A DNA stretch of 64,000 nt from RBG-16-66-20 sp035308765 (GCA_035308765.1 DATGGA010000034.1:22795-86794); one strand, 5' to 3'. Counted from the stretch's first letter, positions 18,540 to 27,147 are shown. Made by a program: numbers and translations. Notes: generated from the sequence alone by a model not told the origin.

Positions 18540-19343
18540 TCAGTGGCTCACGCCGAGATAAGCGTCGATGACCGCCCGATTCCCCCGCACCTCGTCCGGC
18601 GTGCCATCACCGATCTTCCTGCCATAGTCGAGCACCACGACACGGTCCGAAATGTCCATCACCACGCTCATATCGTGCTCGATGAGCACGATGGTGGTAC
18701 CGAACTGATCGTTTACGTCGAGGATGAAGCGGCACATGTCCTGCTTCTCTTCCAGGTTCATGCCGGCCATCGGTTCATCCAGCAGCAGGATTCGGGGCTC
18801 CGTCGCCAGCGCACGGGCGAGATCGACCCGCTTCTGCAGACCGTAAGGCAGCCGTCCCACCGGGGTCCTGCGATAGGCCTGGATCTCGAGGAAATCGATG
18901 ATGCCCTCGACCACCTCGCGGTGGGCGATTTCCTCGCGCAGCGCCGGGCCGATGCGCAGCGCCTGCAGCAGGATGTTGGTGTGCATCTTCAGGTTGCGCC
19001 CCGACATGATGTTGTCGAGCACCGTCATTCCCCTGAACAGAGCCAGACCCTGGAAGGTGCGCGCGATGCCGCTCACCGCGACTTCGTGCGGGTCCATGTC
19101 GTGGTACTCGCGGCCGAGGTAGCGGATGGTCCCCTGCTGGGGGTGGTACAGGCCGTTGATGACGTTCAGCATCGAACTCTTGCCGGCGCCGTTGGGTCCG
19201 ATGATGGCCCGCACTTCGTGCTCACGGACGTCGAAGGAAATGTCGCTCAGCGCCTTTACGCCGCCGAAAGCGAGCGACACGCCCTCCAAGGCCAGGATCA
19301 CTTCGCCGATGCGGGCCGCGCGCGCATTCGACTCCCCTGCCAT
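18540..19343 (-). CDS. livG: Liv-type ABC transporter ATPase LivG
   Basis: ATP-binding subunit of 267 residues. Walker A is GPNGAGKSS, followed by GIARTFQGLALFRGMTVLDNIM (Q-loop region with the long LivG insert). The signature region is LPYGLQKRVDLARAL; the usual LSGG is replaced by LPYGLQ, which occurs in LivG-like proteins of acyl-acid transporters. Walker B is ILLLDEPMAGMN and the H-loop is IEHDMSVVM. The ATG shares one base with the stop of the upstream acyl-CoA synthetase gene (TGATG). Confidence 0.92.
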   Translation of the reverse strand: MAGESNARAARIGEVILALEGVSLAFGGVKALSDISFDVREHEVRAIIGPNGAGKSSMLNVINGLYHPQQGTIRYLGREYHDMDPHEVAVSGIARTFQGLALFRGMTVLDNIMSGRNLKMHTNILLQALRIGPALREEIAHREVVEGIIDFLEIQAYRRTPVGRLPYGLQKRVDLARALATEPRILLLDEPMAGMNLEEKQDMCRFILDVNDQFGTTIVLIEHDMSVVMDISDRVVVLDYGRKIGDGTPDEVRGNRAVIDAYLGVSH

Positions 19344-21328
19344 CAGGCGGCTTTCCTCGCGGCGGCAGCTGGGAATGCTTTCGCGTCGCGGATTTTCAGG
19401 TCGGCCGATATCGATCCCGTGCGGCCGTCCTCGTAGCGCACCTGCGCCTCGACGTGCACCACCTGCTTGCCGCCGTATAGGGCGTCTAGCAGCGCGGCGT
19501 ACTTCTCCCCGACGTGAAGGCGGCGAACCTTGCTGGTGCGGGTCAGCTCGCCGTCGTCCGCCTCCAGCTGCTTGTGCAGGATCAGGAAGCGGCGGATCTG
19601 CGAAGCAGCGACTTCCGGCTCGGCGGCGAGATCTGCATTGACCTTCTCTATGCACTCGCGTATCAGCCCGTAGACCTCGTCGCGCGAGGCGAGATCGACG
19701 TAACCGGAGTAGGGCATGCCGCGCTTCTCCGCCCAGTTGCCGACCGCCTCCATGTCCATGTTGATGAAGACGCAGACGCGGTCGAGGCCGTGGCCGAAGG
19801 CCACGGCCTCCTTGATGAACGGGAAGAACTTGAGCTTGTTCTCGAGGTATTTCGGCGCGAACAGCGAGCCGTCGGCGAGCTTGCCGACGTCCTTGACGCG
19901 ATCGATGATTTTCACGTGGCCGTCGGCGTCGAAATAGCCGGCGTCGCCGGTGTGGAACCAGCCCTGCGCGTCCTTCGAGGCCGCGGTTGCCTGCGGGTTC
20001 TTGTAGTACTCCTTGAACAGCCCTGGCGAGCGGATGAGGAGCTCCCGCTCCGGCGTGAAGCTGAGTTCCACTCCTTTGACCGCCGGGCCGACGGTGTCTG
20101 CCTTCACCTGGCCATTCGGCTGCACGCAGACGAAGACGCTGGTTTCCGTGGAACCGTAGAGCTGCTTCAGATTGATGCCGAGCGAGCGGTAGAAGCGGAA
20201 GAGATCCGGCCCGATCGCCTCGCCGGCCGTGTAGGCGACGCGGACGCGGCTCATGCCAAGCACGTTCCTGAGCGGACCGTAGATCATCGCGTCGCCGAGG
20301 CGGTAGATGAGCCTGTCGAAGGCGCCGACCGGCTTGCCATCGAGAATCGCGCCGCCCACCCGGCGCGCGACCTCCATGAAGTAGCGGTACAGCGAGCGCT
20401 TGAGGGCGCTTGCATCCTCCATACGGATCGACACCTGGGTGAGCAGGGCTTCGAACACCCGCGGCGGCGCGAAGTAATAGGTCGGGCCGATATCGCGCAT
20501 GTCGCTCATGACCGTTTCGGACGACTCCGGGCAGCAGATGCAGTAGCCGGTAACAAAGGGCTGTGCGTAGGAAAAAATGTTCTGCCCGATCCACGCCGGC
20601 GGCAGGTAGGCGAGCACCACGTCCGTGTCGCTCAGCCCCTCCATCTCCGCAGCTGCCCGGGCGCGGTCGATCAGGCTGTGATGGGTTAGCACCACGCCTT
20701 TCGCGGTACCCGTGGTGCCCGAAGTGAAGAACATCGCCGCGGTGTCTGGCCCAGCGCCTTTGGCGATCTCGGCATCGAGGAACGACGGATTGCGCCGCTG
20801 CGATTCGGCGCCTAGCTCGAGCAGCTTGTCGCAACTCATCAGCAGGGGTTGGTCGTAGTGGCGCAGGCCGCGCGGTTCGTCGTAGTAGATGTGCGCGAGC
20901 GTCGGGCATTGCGGCAGGATTTCGAGCAGCTTGTCCACCTGCTCCTGGTCTTCCGCCACTGCATGCGTGATCCCTGCGTTCTGGATCGGGAACGCCATCT
21001 CCGCGGCCACTGCGTCCTGATACAGCGGCACCGGGATGCCGCCCAGGCATTGCGCCGCGCACATGGCGGCGTAGACCCGCGGGCGGTTGTCGCCGACGAT
21101 CGCCAGGTGGTCGCCGCGCTTGAATCCCTGCGCCGCCAGGCCGCAGGCCAGCAAACGCACTTCTTCAGCGAAGCGCCGCCAGCTCCAGGTCTGCCAGATG
21201 CCGAGATCCTTTTCGCGGATCGCCGGCCGCTCGGGGCGCACCTTGGCGTGATGCAGCAAAAGCTTCGGAAACGTGTCGCACATATCGCACGTATCGCACG
21301 CGTCCAGGCCAGAACGATCCTCAGCCAT
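19343..21328 (-). CDS. Long-chain acyl-CoA synthetase-type AMP ligase
   Basis: AMP-forming synthetase of 661 residues, in the long-chain/bubblegum-like class (about 600-660 residues). The P-loop is MFFTSGTTGTAKGV, with adenine-binding QLYGSTETSVFV, catalytic GWFHTGDAGYFDADGHVKIIDRVKD and a C-terminal domain. It activates a fatty or other carboxylic acid, probably one imported by the Liv transporter encoded downstream. The start at 21328 is supported by GAGGAGGGGAT immediately upstream. This leaves an odd N-terminal segment ACDTCDMCDT made by a 9-bp tandem repeat; the family's usual start corresponds to the second methionine (MCDTFPKLLLHH), so that is a possible alternative. Confidence 0.87.
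   Translation of the reverse strand: MAEDRSGLDACDTCDMCDTFPKLLLHHAKVRPERPAIREKDLGIWQTWSWRRFAEEVRLLACGLAAQGFKRGDHLAIVGDNRPRVYAAMCAAQCLGGIPVPLYQDAVAAEMAFPIQNAGITHAVAEDQEQVDKLLEILPQCPTLAHIYYDEPRGLRHYDQPLLMSCDKLLELGAESQRRNPSFLDAEIAKGAGPDTAAMFFTSGTTGTAKGVVLTHHSLIDRARAAAEMEGLSDTDVVLAYLPPAWIGQNIFSYAQPFVTGYCICCPESSETVMSDMRDIGPTYYFAPPRVFEALLTQVSIRMEDASALKRSLYRYFMEVARRVGGAILDGKPVGAFDRLIYRLGDAMIYGPLRNVLGMSRVRVAYTAGEAIGPDLFRFYRSLGINLKQLYGSTETSVFVCVQPNGQVKADTVGPAVKGVELSFTPERELLIRSPGLFKEYYKNPQATAASKDAQGWFHTGDAGYFDADGHVKIIDRVKDVGKLADGSLFAPKYLENKLKFFPFIKEAVAFGHGLDRVCVFINMDMEAVGNWAEKRGMPYSGYVDLASRDEVYGLIRECIEKVNADLAAEPEVAASQIRRFLILHKQLEADDGELTRTSKVRRLHVGEKYAALLDALYGGKQVVHVEAQVRYEDGRTGSISADLKIRDAKAFPAAAARKAA
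21275..21301 (-). repeat. Three tandem copies of a 9-bp repeat in the acyl-CoA synthetase N-terminus
   Basis: The plus-strand units gtcgcacat, atcgcacgt and atcgcacgc are adjacent. On the coding strand they encode three Cys-Asp pairs (CDT-CDM-CDT). Because the unit is a multiple of three, a change in copy number would keep the reading frame. Confidence 0.8.
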
Positions 21329-21355
21329 ATCCCCTCCTCTAGGGCAGCGGCGGAT

Positions 21356-21385
21356 TTTATAATGCGAAGCGCGATTTACGGTGAA
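21356..21385 (-). promoter_or_regulatory. Candidate sigma-70 promoter of the acyl-CoA synthetase/liv operon
   Basis: On the minus strand TTCACC (21380-21385) is separated by 18 bases from TATAAA (21356-21361). The predicted start near 21349 gives a leader of about 20 bases carrying the GAGGAGGGG ribosome site. This is the only promoter-like pair noted in the 145-base divergent gap. Confidence 0.4.
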
Positions 21386-21473
21386 CTGAATCGGACGCGG
21401 GGATCAGTCCTTCCCGTGGCCACGCTGTAAGCTTCAAGCGGAGCCGGCATTCGACCGGAGGAGGAGTTCTCGC

Positions 21474-22436
21474 ATGAAGCACCTTGCCGTTCTGGCCATG
21501 GCGGCGCTGCTTGGCCTGCATTCGCCCGGCGCACCTGCCCAGGTCAGCTATCCGTCTAAGCCGATCAAGCTCATCGTGCCCGTTACAACTGGGGGGCCGA
21601 GCGATCTGGTGGCGCGCATCCTCGGCGACAAGCTTGCGGCCTCGCTGGGCAAGCCGGTCGTTGTAGAGAACCGGCCCGGCGCTTCGCAGTCGGTGGGCGC
21701 GGCGGCGGTCGCCAAGTCCGACCCGGACGGCTACACGCTGCTGCAGGCCGCAGCCAACATGGCGATCAATCCGATCCTGATGTCGGATCTGCCTTACGAC
21801 ACGGCGAAGGACTTCGCGCCGATTTCGCTTACCCACCTCACGCCCTACGTCTTCGTAGTGAGTTCGCAGTCGCCGATCAACACGCTCGCCGAGCTACTCA
21901 AGTTCGTGCGCGAGAATCCGGGCAAAGTCACCTATGGCACCACCGGCGAGGGCAGCCCGCAACAACTGGCAACCCTGCTGCTGGCGCAAGCCGCGGGCCT
22001 GCGCGACATGACCGAGGTGGCCTACAAGGGCAGTTCGGCCGCGCATCCCGATCTGATTTCCAACCGCATCACCTTCATGATCGATCCGCTCGCCGCATCG
22101 GCGCCGCACATCAGGTCTGGCGCCTTGCGCGCGCTGGCAGTTTCCACGCCGCAGCGCAACGCCAACTTCCCAAATGTGCCTACCGCGATCGAAGCGGGCG
22201 TGGCGGGATACGACTTCGCGAGCTGGGGCGGAATATTCGCACCTGCCGGAACGCCGCGAGACATAGTGCTGCGGCTGAACGGCGAGATCGGCAAGGCGCT
22301 GGCCGGCTCCGAACTGCGAAAACGCCTCGATGACATGGGCCTGGTAGCCAAGGCCAGCTCGCCCGAGGAATTCGGCGCCTTCCTGTTCGCCGAGATGAGC
22401 CGCTGGAAAGCGGTGCTGGGCGGCAAAAAGCCCTGA
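21474..22436 (+). CDS. Bug-family (tripartite tricarboxylate type) periplasmic receptor
   Basis: Extracytoplasmic solute receptor of 320 residues with a Sec signal peptide (MKHLAVLAMAALLGLHSPGAPAQ). Bug-family hallmarks follow: YPSKPIKLIVPVTTGGPSDLVAR, VVVENRPGASQSVGAAAVAKSDPDGYTLL, and later VPTAIEAGVAGYDFASWGGIFAPAGTP. It binds a carboxylate or similar small molecule. No TctA/TctB membrane partners are nearby, as is normal for the expanded Bug set of Burkholderiales. The ATG has a GGAGGAGGAG ribosome site. It is 14 bases upstream of an HTH regulator, so the two may form an operon. Confidence 0.9.
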   Translation: MKHLAVLAMAALLGLHSPGAPAQVSYPSKPIKLIVPVTTGGPSDLVARILGDKLAASLGKPVVVENRPGASQSVGAAAVAKSDPDGYTLLQAAANMAINPILMSDLPYDTAKDFAPISLTHLTPYVFVVSSQSPINTLAELLKFVRENPGKVTYGTTGEGSPQQLATLLLAQAAGLRDMTEVAYKGSSAAHPDLISNRITFMIDPLAASAPHIRSGALRALAVSTPQRNANFPNVPTAIEAGVAGYDFASWGGIFAPAGTPRDIVLRLNGEIGKALAGSELRKRLDDMGLVAKASSPEEFGAFLFAEMSRWKAVLGGKKP

Positions 22437-22450
22437 ACCCGGCCGGCGCC

Positions 22451-23209
22451 ATGACCCGCGCAATCGTCGAAACGCTGAAGAAGATCCTGAAGACCCGCGG
22501 CATGACCTATGCGGACCTGGCGCGCGCACTGCGGGTGTCGACCCAGACGGTCAAGCGCCTGTTCTCTCAGCGCAGCTTCACCCTCGAACGGCTGGAGGAA
22601 ATCCTGAGAGTGCTGGAGATGGATTTCTACGAACTGGCGCGCATGAGCCACGGGCGCCGTTCCGGGCCGGTTGAACTGTCGCCTGAGCAGGAAACCGCGC
22701 TTGCCGGGGATGCGCGCCTGTTCTCGGTCTTCTGGCTGATCACCAACGAATGGCGCTTCGACGAGATCGTCGCCGAATTCAAGCTCGGCGCCGCGCAGAT
22801 CACCTCCTACTACGCCCGGCTCGAGCGCCTGCGCCTGATCGACTGGCAGCCCGGCAACCGCGCGCGGCTCAGGGTGCCCAAGCATTACGTGTGGCGCGCC
22901 GGCGGCCCGCTGCGCAAGGCCTACGGCCTGAGAGTCGTCACGGAATTCATGCGCTCGCGCTTCGACGCGCCGCATGACGCATTCCACTTCGAGGCGCAAG
23001 AGCTCTCCAGCGAATCAGCGGTCGTGGTCAAGCGGCGCCTCGAGCGATTCGCCGCCGAGATCAACGAACTGGTGGAGATCGACGCCTCGGTGCCGGCAAA
23101 AAAACGCGTGGCGCTGGGCGTGCTGCTCGCCTGCCGCCCGTGGAGCATTTCCATCGTCCACGCGCTGCGCGCGAACGCCGGGGCGCCAAACAAGACGGCC
23201 CGGGCCTGA
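22451..23209 (+). CDS. XRE-type HTH transcriptional regulator with uncharacterised C-terminal domain
   Basis: A 252-residue protein. Residues about 5-60 form a Cro/CI-type helix-turn-helix (LKTRGMTYADLARALRVSTQTVKRLF then LERLEEILRVLEMDFYEL). The remaining 190 residues contain a segment resembling a second winged helix (FDEIVAEFKLGAAQITSYYARLERLRLIDWQPGNRARL) and an alpha/beta stretch of unknown role. It may control the neighbouring receptor gene or the acyl-CoA synthetase/liv operon. Its ligand is not deducible. Confidence 0.75.
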   Translation: MTRAIVETLKKILKTRGMTYADLARALRVSTQTVKRLFSQRSFTLERLEEILRVLEMDFYELARMSHGRRSGPVELSPEQETALAGDARLFSVFWLITNEWRFDEIVAEFKLGAAQITSYYARLERLRLIDWQPGNRARLRVPKHYVWRAGGPLRKAYGLRVVTEFMRSRFDAPHDAFHFEAQELSSESAVVVKRRLERFAAEINELVEIDASVPAKKRVALGVLLACRPWSISIVHALRANAGAPNKTARA

Positions 23210-23212
23210 CCC

Positions 23213-25210
23213 TCAGCCCGCCGGACGCTGCGCTGCCGCGGCGGCTTCCGCGGCCACGCCTGCCGCAGCGCCCGTTGCGAGTTCCACCGGCGCGCTCCCG
23301 GGCCCGCTGGTCTGCACCGTGATGGCGCCGGACGCGAACTCGATGCCTTTTTGGCGGAACACTCTGTAGATGCGCTTGAGCGCCTCGCGCTGCACCCAGG
23401 TGGGCTTGAGCGGTCGCACAGTGAACTTGAGCCGCACCACCAGCGCGCTGTCGGCGATTTCCGCTACACCCTGGAGCTTGAGCGGCTGCAGCAGCTCCTT
23501 GGCGAGCTCCGGGTCCTTCAGCATATCCTGGCCGAGCTGCTTCACGGTCTTGCGCACCTTCTCGATATCGGTGTCGCGCGACAGGCGCAGGTTGAACTTC
23601 ACGGTCTGCCAGTCGCGGCTGAAGTTGGTGATCGAGGTCAGCTGACCGAACGGAATGGTATGGATCTGGCCGTTCTGGTGGCGCAGCCGCACCGAACGCA
23701 GCGAAATCCTCTCCACCGTGCCTTTCAGGCGGCCGGTGTCGATGTACTCGCCAACACGGAACGCGTCGTCCGCCATGAAGAATATTCCTGAGACGACGTC
23801 TCGCACCAGCGCCTGGGAGCCGAAACTGATCGCCAGGCCGAACACTCCCGCGCCGGCGAGCAGCGGCGTGATCTCGACGCCGAGCTGCGACAGCGCTAGC
23901 AGCACGACCACCACCAGGATTGCGATGCCGGCGAGAATGCGCAGCATCGGCAGGATGGTGGTCAGCCGCGACGCCGGGTGCGCGCCTTCTTCCTCGCTGT
24001 CGGGCCCTGTCATGCCGGTCGCCGAAGCGCGCAGCCGCTCCTCGGTCCAGTGGTGCAGGTAGCGCCAGGCGACGTAGCCGAAGAACAGCGTCGAGCCGGC
24101 CGTGATGAGCGAGCGGCGCACGACGATCCAGGTCGCGGCCGGCACCAGCGCCAGTTCGTCCACCAGCCAAGTTTCCGCGAGCAGGATGGCGATCGCGAGG
24201 ATCGCCGCGGCGGTGATCGAGCGCTGCAGGAACAGCACCCAGCGCGCCTCGGATGAAAGACCGAGCATCTGATCGACCACATAGGCAAAAGTGGCGACGC
24301 GCAGCGACCACACCAGCGAGTGGTAGACGGAGAACTCGAGCAGCAGCGTGGCGACGTTCCAGGACCACCACAACACGAGAACGACCGCGATGCCGAATCC
24401 GAACCAGATGCGCCTGGGCCGGGACCAGTCGCCGGCCGCCACGTGCGATAGGCGATAACGCCACAGCGCGAGTGCGCAACCCGCCGCGACCACCACGCCC
24501 TGCAGCAACACGATCACCTGCCCTGCCGGTATCGGCAGGCCGGCGCGCAGCAGCACCGGCATGACCGAGATCCCGACCAGGCCGATGAGGATCACGACCG
24601 CAAGAATGGCCTTGATCTGTCTCGCGGCGCCGTCGCTCATGGCGATCAGGCGGAAGCCCGGCGCATGCGGCCGCAGCACCACGTCGATCAGCAGCATGAA
24701 AAGCCGCCAGCGTACCAGCGCCCAGAGAACTCCGACCCAAAACAGTTCCTGGTGGGCGTCGCTATCGAAGCAGAAATCGATCACCGCATAGGCGCCCACG
24801 GCGAAGATGGCCCAGCCCGCCACCTCGTACGCGAACAGGATCGCCGCGCCGCGCGCGCGTAGAGGATCGCTCAGGGAGCGCTCGCGCGCCGGCGCGGTGG
24901 CGCGCCGAAAGCCGACGACCGCCACCCAGAGGAGCACCAGCGACACGATGCCCAGCCAGGTGTTGGTGGTGACGTCGCGCTTGCCGCGTGCGTCGTGGAT
25001 GCGGCCGAGCGCCGCCTCGAGTTCGCCGTAGGTGCCCGGCGCGGCGGCGATGACCTTGGCGCTCTCTTCCTGCAGCGCGGCGAGCCTCTTGCCGAGCGAG
25101 GTCAGGTCGCCGCCGACATGCGTTGCCTGCTCGGGCGTCAGCACCGCCGCCGGGCTTGCGTGCAGGCAGGCGGCAAGAAACACAGCCGCCACGAATCTTG
25201 GGATTCGCAT
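23213..25210 (-). CDS. MscS-family mechanosensitive channel, large multi-TM form
   Basis: A 665-residue inner-membrane protein. It has an N-terminal signal peptide (to about ASPA), a periplasmic helical stretch, then roughly ten membrane segments and the C-terminal MscS domain from about residue 450. The pore helix TM3 region is ITPLLAGAGVFGLAISFGSQALVRDVVSGIFFM, followed by the beta domain DAFRVGEYIDTGRLKGTVERISLRSVRLRHQNGQIHTIPFGQL. It probably releases solutes on osmotic downshift; the long N-terminus resembles YbiO/YjeP-like members. The tail is rich in Ala and Gly. Its stop lies 3 bases from the convergent HTH gene. Confidence 0.88.
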   Translation of the reverse strand: MRIPRFVAAVFLAACLHASPAAVLTPEQATHVGGDLTSLGKRLAALQEESAKVIAAAPGTYGELEAALGRIHDARGKRDVTTNTWLGIVSLVLLWVAVVGFRRATAPARERSLSDPLRARGAAILFAYEVAGWAIFAVGAYAVIDFCFDSDAHQELFWVGVLWALVRWRLFMLLIDVVLRPHAPGFRLIAMSDGAARQIKAILAVVILIGLVGISVMPVLLRAGLPIPAGQVIVLLQGVVVAAGCALALWRYRLSHVAAGDWSRPRRIWFGFGIAVVLVLWWSWNVATLLLEFSVYHSLVWSLRVATFAYVVDQMLGLSSEARWVLFLQRSITAAAILAIAILLAETWLVDELALVPAATWIVVRRSLITAGSTLFFGYVAWRYLHHWTEERLRASATGMTGPDSEEEGAHPASRLTTILPMLRILAGIAILVVVVLLALSQLGVEITPLLAGAGVFGLAISFGSQALVRDVVSGIFFMADDAFRVGEYIDTGRLKGTVERISLRSVRLRHQNGQIHTIPFGQLTSITNFSRDWQTVKFNLRLSRDTDIEKVRKTVKQLGQDMLKDPELAKELLQPLKLQGVAEIADSALVVRLKFTVRPLKPTWVQREALKRIYRVFRQKGIEFASGAITVQTSGPGSAPVELATGAAAGVAAEAAAAAQRPAG

Positions 25211-25247
25211 GTCGCGAAGTCTATATGCTGCGCCGGCCTGCGGCGAT

Positions 25248-26213
25248 TCAGCGCAGCAGAAACCCCTTCACCGCCGCGATCTGATCGTGGCTCATCAGCG
25301 CCGGGGCGTGGCCGATTCCCGGCAATTCCAGCACTTCGACACCGGGCCTGCGTGCCTGCATCTGGACCAGCGTATCGTGCGACAGCACGTCGGATTCGGC
25401 GCCTCGCAGCACCAGCGTCGGGCAGCGGATTTCCGCCCACGTGCTCCACAAGTCGATGCCGGAGAGAAAGTTCGGCCCCATTGGAAATTCCGGATCGGCG
25501 CGCGCACCGCGCATCATGTCGCCGATGCCGGGGTCGTAGCGCATCCGGAACTCGCCCTGCGCCGCCTCACAGACGCCGTGCTCGGCCAGGTGGTGCCACT
25601 GGTCGTCGGTGAGCGGCCCGAACTGCGCGCAGGCCTCGCGCAGATAGGCCTCCGCTTCGGCCATGCTGCGGAACGAACCTCCCCCAGAAACATAGCCCTT
25701 CAGGCGGTAGAGCGCCCCCCACGGAATGAACGGGCCGATGTCGTTCAGCACCAGGCGGCGAATCGGCGATTGGGGCTTTGCCGCCAGCAGCATGCCGATA
25801 AGTCCGCCCATGGACGTGCCGACCCAGTCGATGCTTGCCGGGCCCGACGCAGGTTTGCGCCGGCCGCGCAACGCACGCAACGTACGGACAGTGCCGAAGG
25901 AAACCTCGGGTGCGGGCGCCGTGACGCGTGCGATCAGCGCTGCGGCATCCGCGAGATAGGTCGAGAAGCGGTAATCGCCCTTATCAGCGAGCCATTCACT
26001 GTCGCCGCGCCCGGCGACGTCGGGACAGATCACACGGCAATCCGCGGCCAGGTCGCGCGCGAGGAAATCGAAGTCGCGGCTGTTTCTTGCCAGGCCGTGG
26101 ACACACACCACGACATGCCCGGAGTCCGGCCTTCCCCAATCCCGGTACGCGATGCGGTGGAAGCCGCCAGACGACAGGCTGAGAAAATTTCCGCTCTGAA
26201 AGGCCACTGTCAT
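25248..26213 (-). CDS. Alpha/beta hydrolase
   Basis: A 321-residue alpha/beta-hydrolase-fold enzyme. VCVHGLARNSRDFDFLARDL is the HG oxyanion region, DVAGRGDSEWL follows, and the nucleophile elbow is WVGTSMGGLIG (G-T-S-M-G, Ser). The acid and His are likely in LRGAESDVL and LPGIGHAPAL. There is a proline-rich, variable insert (APAPEVSFGTVRTLRALRGRRKPASGPAS) before the nucleophile, longer than usual. The substrate is unknown. Start 26213 is preferred over 26225; neither has a good ribosome site. Confidence 0.82.
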   Translation of the reverse strand: MTVAFQSGNFLSLSSGGFHRIAYRDWGRPDSGHVVVCVHGLARNSRDFDFLARDLAADCRVICPDVAGRGDSEWLADKGDYRFSTYLADAAALIARVTAPAPEVSFGTVRTLRALRGRRKPASGPASIDWVGTSMGGLIGMLLAAKPQSPIRRLVLNDIGPFIPWGALYRLKGYVSGGGSFRSMAEAEAYLREACAQFGPLTDDQWHHLAEHGVCEAAQGEFRMRYDPGIGDMMRGARADPEFPMGPNFLSGIDLWSTWAEIRCPTLVLRGAESDVLSHDTLVQMQARRPGVEVLELPGIGHAPALMSHDQIAAVKGFLLR

Positions 26214-26250
26214 GCCGGCAAGCATAGTGCATGCCGATCGGGCGCGATCC

Positions 26251-26266
26251 TGGCACGCTTCATGCG
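26251..26266 (+). promoter_or_regulatory. Candidate sigma-54 promoter for nasT
   Basis: TGGCACGCTTCATGCG matches the -24/-12 consensus (TGGCACG, four bases, TTGC) with one mismatch, and the GG and GC doublets have the correct spacing. Transcription would start near 26277, right at the ATG of the small ORF below and about 195 bases upstream of nasT. No convincing NtrC palindrome was found upstream; only isolated TGCA half-sites are present. Confidence 0.5.
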
Positions 26267-26277
26267 TCTGGAGAGGC

Positions 26278-26454
26278 ATGACCACCCTCATCCATGGAGG
26301 CAAAGTACCCATAGAAGATCGGATCGATCGGCTGGCCAGACTGGCACTTGTCGGTCTCCTGCTCGTCACACTGGGATGGGTCAGCCACGCCAGAGCGCAG
26401 AACGCGACGCAGGAAATGGCGACGGAAAACCGGGCGCCGCTAGCCGTTCCGTAG
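26278..26454 (+). CDS. Putative small exported or membrane peptide upstream of nasT
   Basis: A 58-codon frame begins at ATG 26278, with GGAGAGG just upstream. It contains one hydrophobic helix (LARLALVGLLLVTLGWV) followed by SHARAQ, which reads as a signal peptidase site (A-R-A then Q), leaving a short mature tail. It ends 18 bases before nasT. Codon use is less GC-biased than in neighbours. If the sigma-54 promoter above is real, the message would be almost leaderless and would lose the ribosome site. No family is recognised; it may equally be untranslated leader. Confidence 0.35.
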   Translation: MTTLIHGGKVPIEDRIDRLARLALVGLLLVTLGWVSHARAQNATQEMATENRAPLAVP

Positions 26455-26472
26455 TCTCCAAGGAGTACCGGC

Positions 26473-27063
26473 ATGCGGGTCCTGGTCGTCGATGACCTGG
26501 CAGAAGATTTGGAGGAGCGCGCCACGATCCTGCGCGAGGGGCTCGCGCGCGCCGGACACGATGTCGTCGCCTCGCTGTCCTCGCCGCTGGAGCTGCTGCG
26601 CGCGGTCGAGCGTCTCCGGCCAGACGTTATCGTGATCGACACGGAGTCGCCGACGCGCGACGTACTCGAGCATCTGGTCATCGTCAGCCAGTCGAGCCCG
26701 CGGCCGATCGTGATGTTCGCCTCCGACAGCGGCGGCCAGGCGATCCGCGAAGCCGTGCGCGCGGGCGTCTCGGCCTACGTGGTGGACGGGCTGGATGCCG
26801 GCCGCGTCAATTCCATCGTCGATGTCGCCTGCGCCCAATTCAACGACCTGCAGAGCCTCAAGACCGAGCTCGCCGAAGCGAACCTGAAGCTCTCCGAGCG
26901 CAAGCTGGTCGAGCGCGCCAAGGGCCTGCTGATGCAGTCGCGCGGGCTATCGGAAGACGACGCATATCACTCGCTGCGCAAGCTGGCGATGGCGAAAAAA
27001 CTGCGCCTGGGCGACGTCGCGCAGCAGGTGATCGATACCGCCGAATTGCTCGGCAAAGCCTGA
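26473..27063 (+). CDS. nasT: ANTAR-domain antitermination regulator NasT
   Basis: A 196-residue RNA-binding response regulator. The receiver domain (about 1-120) has D7/D8 and the potential phosphoacceptor D56 (VIVID). The C-terminal ANTAR domain (about 128-190) shows LSERKLVERAKGLLMQSRGLSEDDAYHSL, the family core. NasT proteins bind paired hexaloop hairpins in leader RNA and prevent intrinsic termination. The gene lies immediately upstream of a leader with exactly such hairpins. NasT is normally held inactive by the nitrate sensor NasS, and no nasS gene is present here. The ribosome site is AAGGAG. Confidence 0.92.
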   Translation: MRVLVVDDLAEDLEERATILREGLARAGHDVVASLSSPLELLRAVERLRPDVIVIDTESPTRDVLEHLVIVSQSSPRPIVMFASDSGGQAIREAVRAGVSAYVVDGLDAGRVNSIVDVACAQFNDLQSLKTELAEANLKLSERKLVERAKGLLMQSRGLSEDDAYHSLRKLAMAKKLRLGDVAQQVIDTAELLGKA

Positions 27064-27089
27064 ATTGCCCGCCTGATCGCGGTGCATTG

Positions 27090-27106
27090 TGCACTGCAAC
27101 AGTGCA
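27090..27106. promoter_or_regulatory. NtrC-like enhancer palindrome
   Basis: TGCACTGCAACAGTGCA is a 7+3+7 perfect inverted repeat. It fits the NtrC binding consensus TGCACY-N5-RGTGCA and is centred about 76 bases upstream of the predicted sigma-54 start. Overlapping TGCA half-sites just upstream (27084-27093) may allow cooperative binding. Confidence 0.75.
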
Positions 27107-27147
27107 TTTTTGGAGATTCGACTTGTTGTTTTTACTGAATAAATCTA

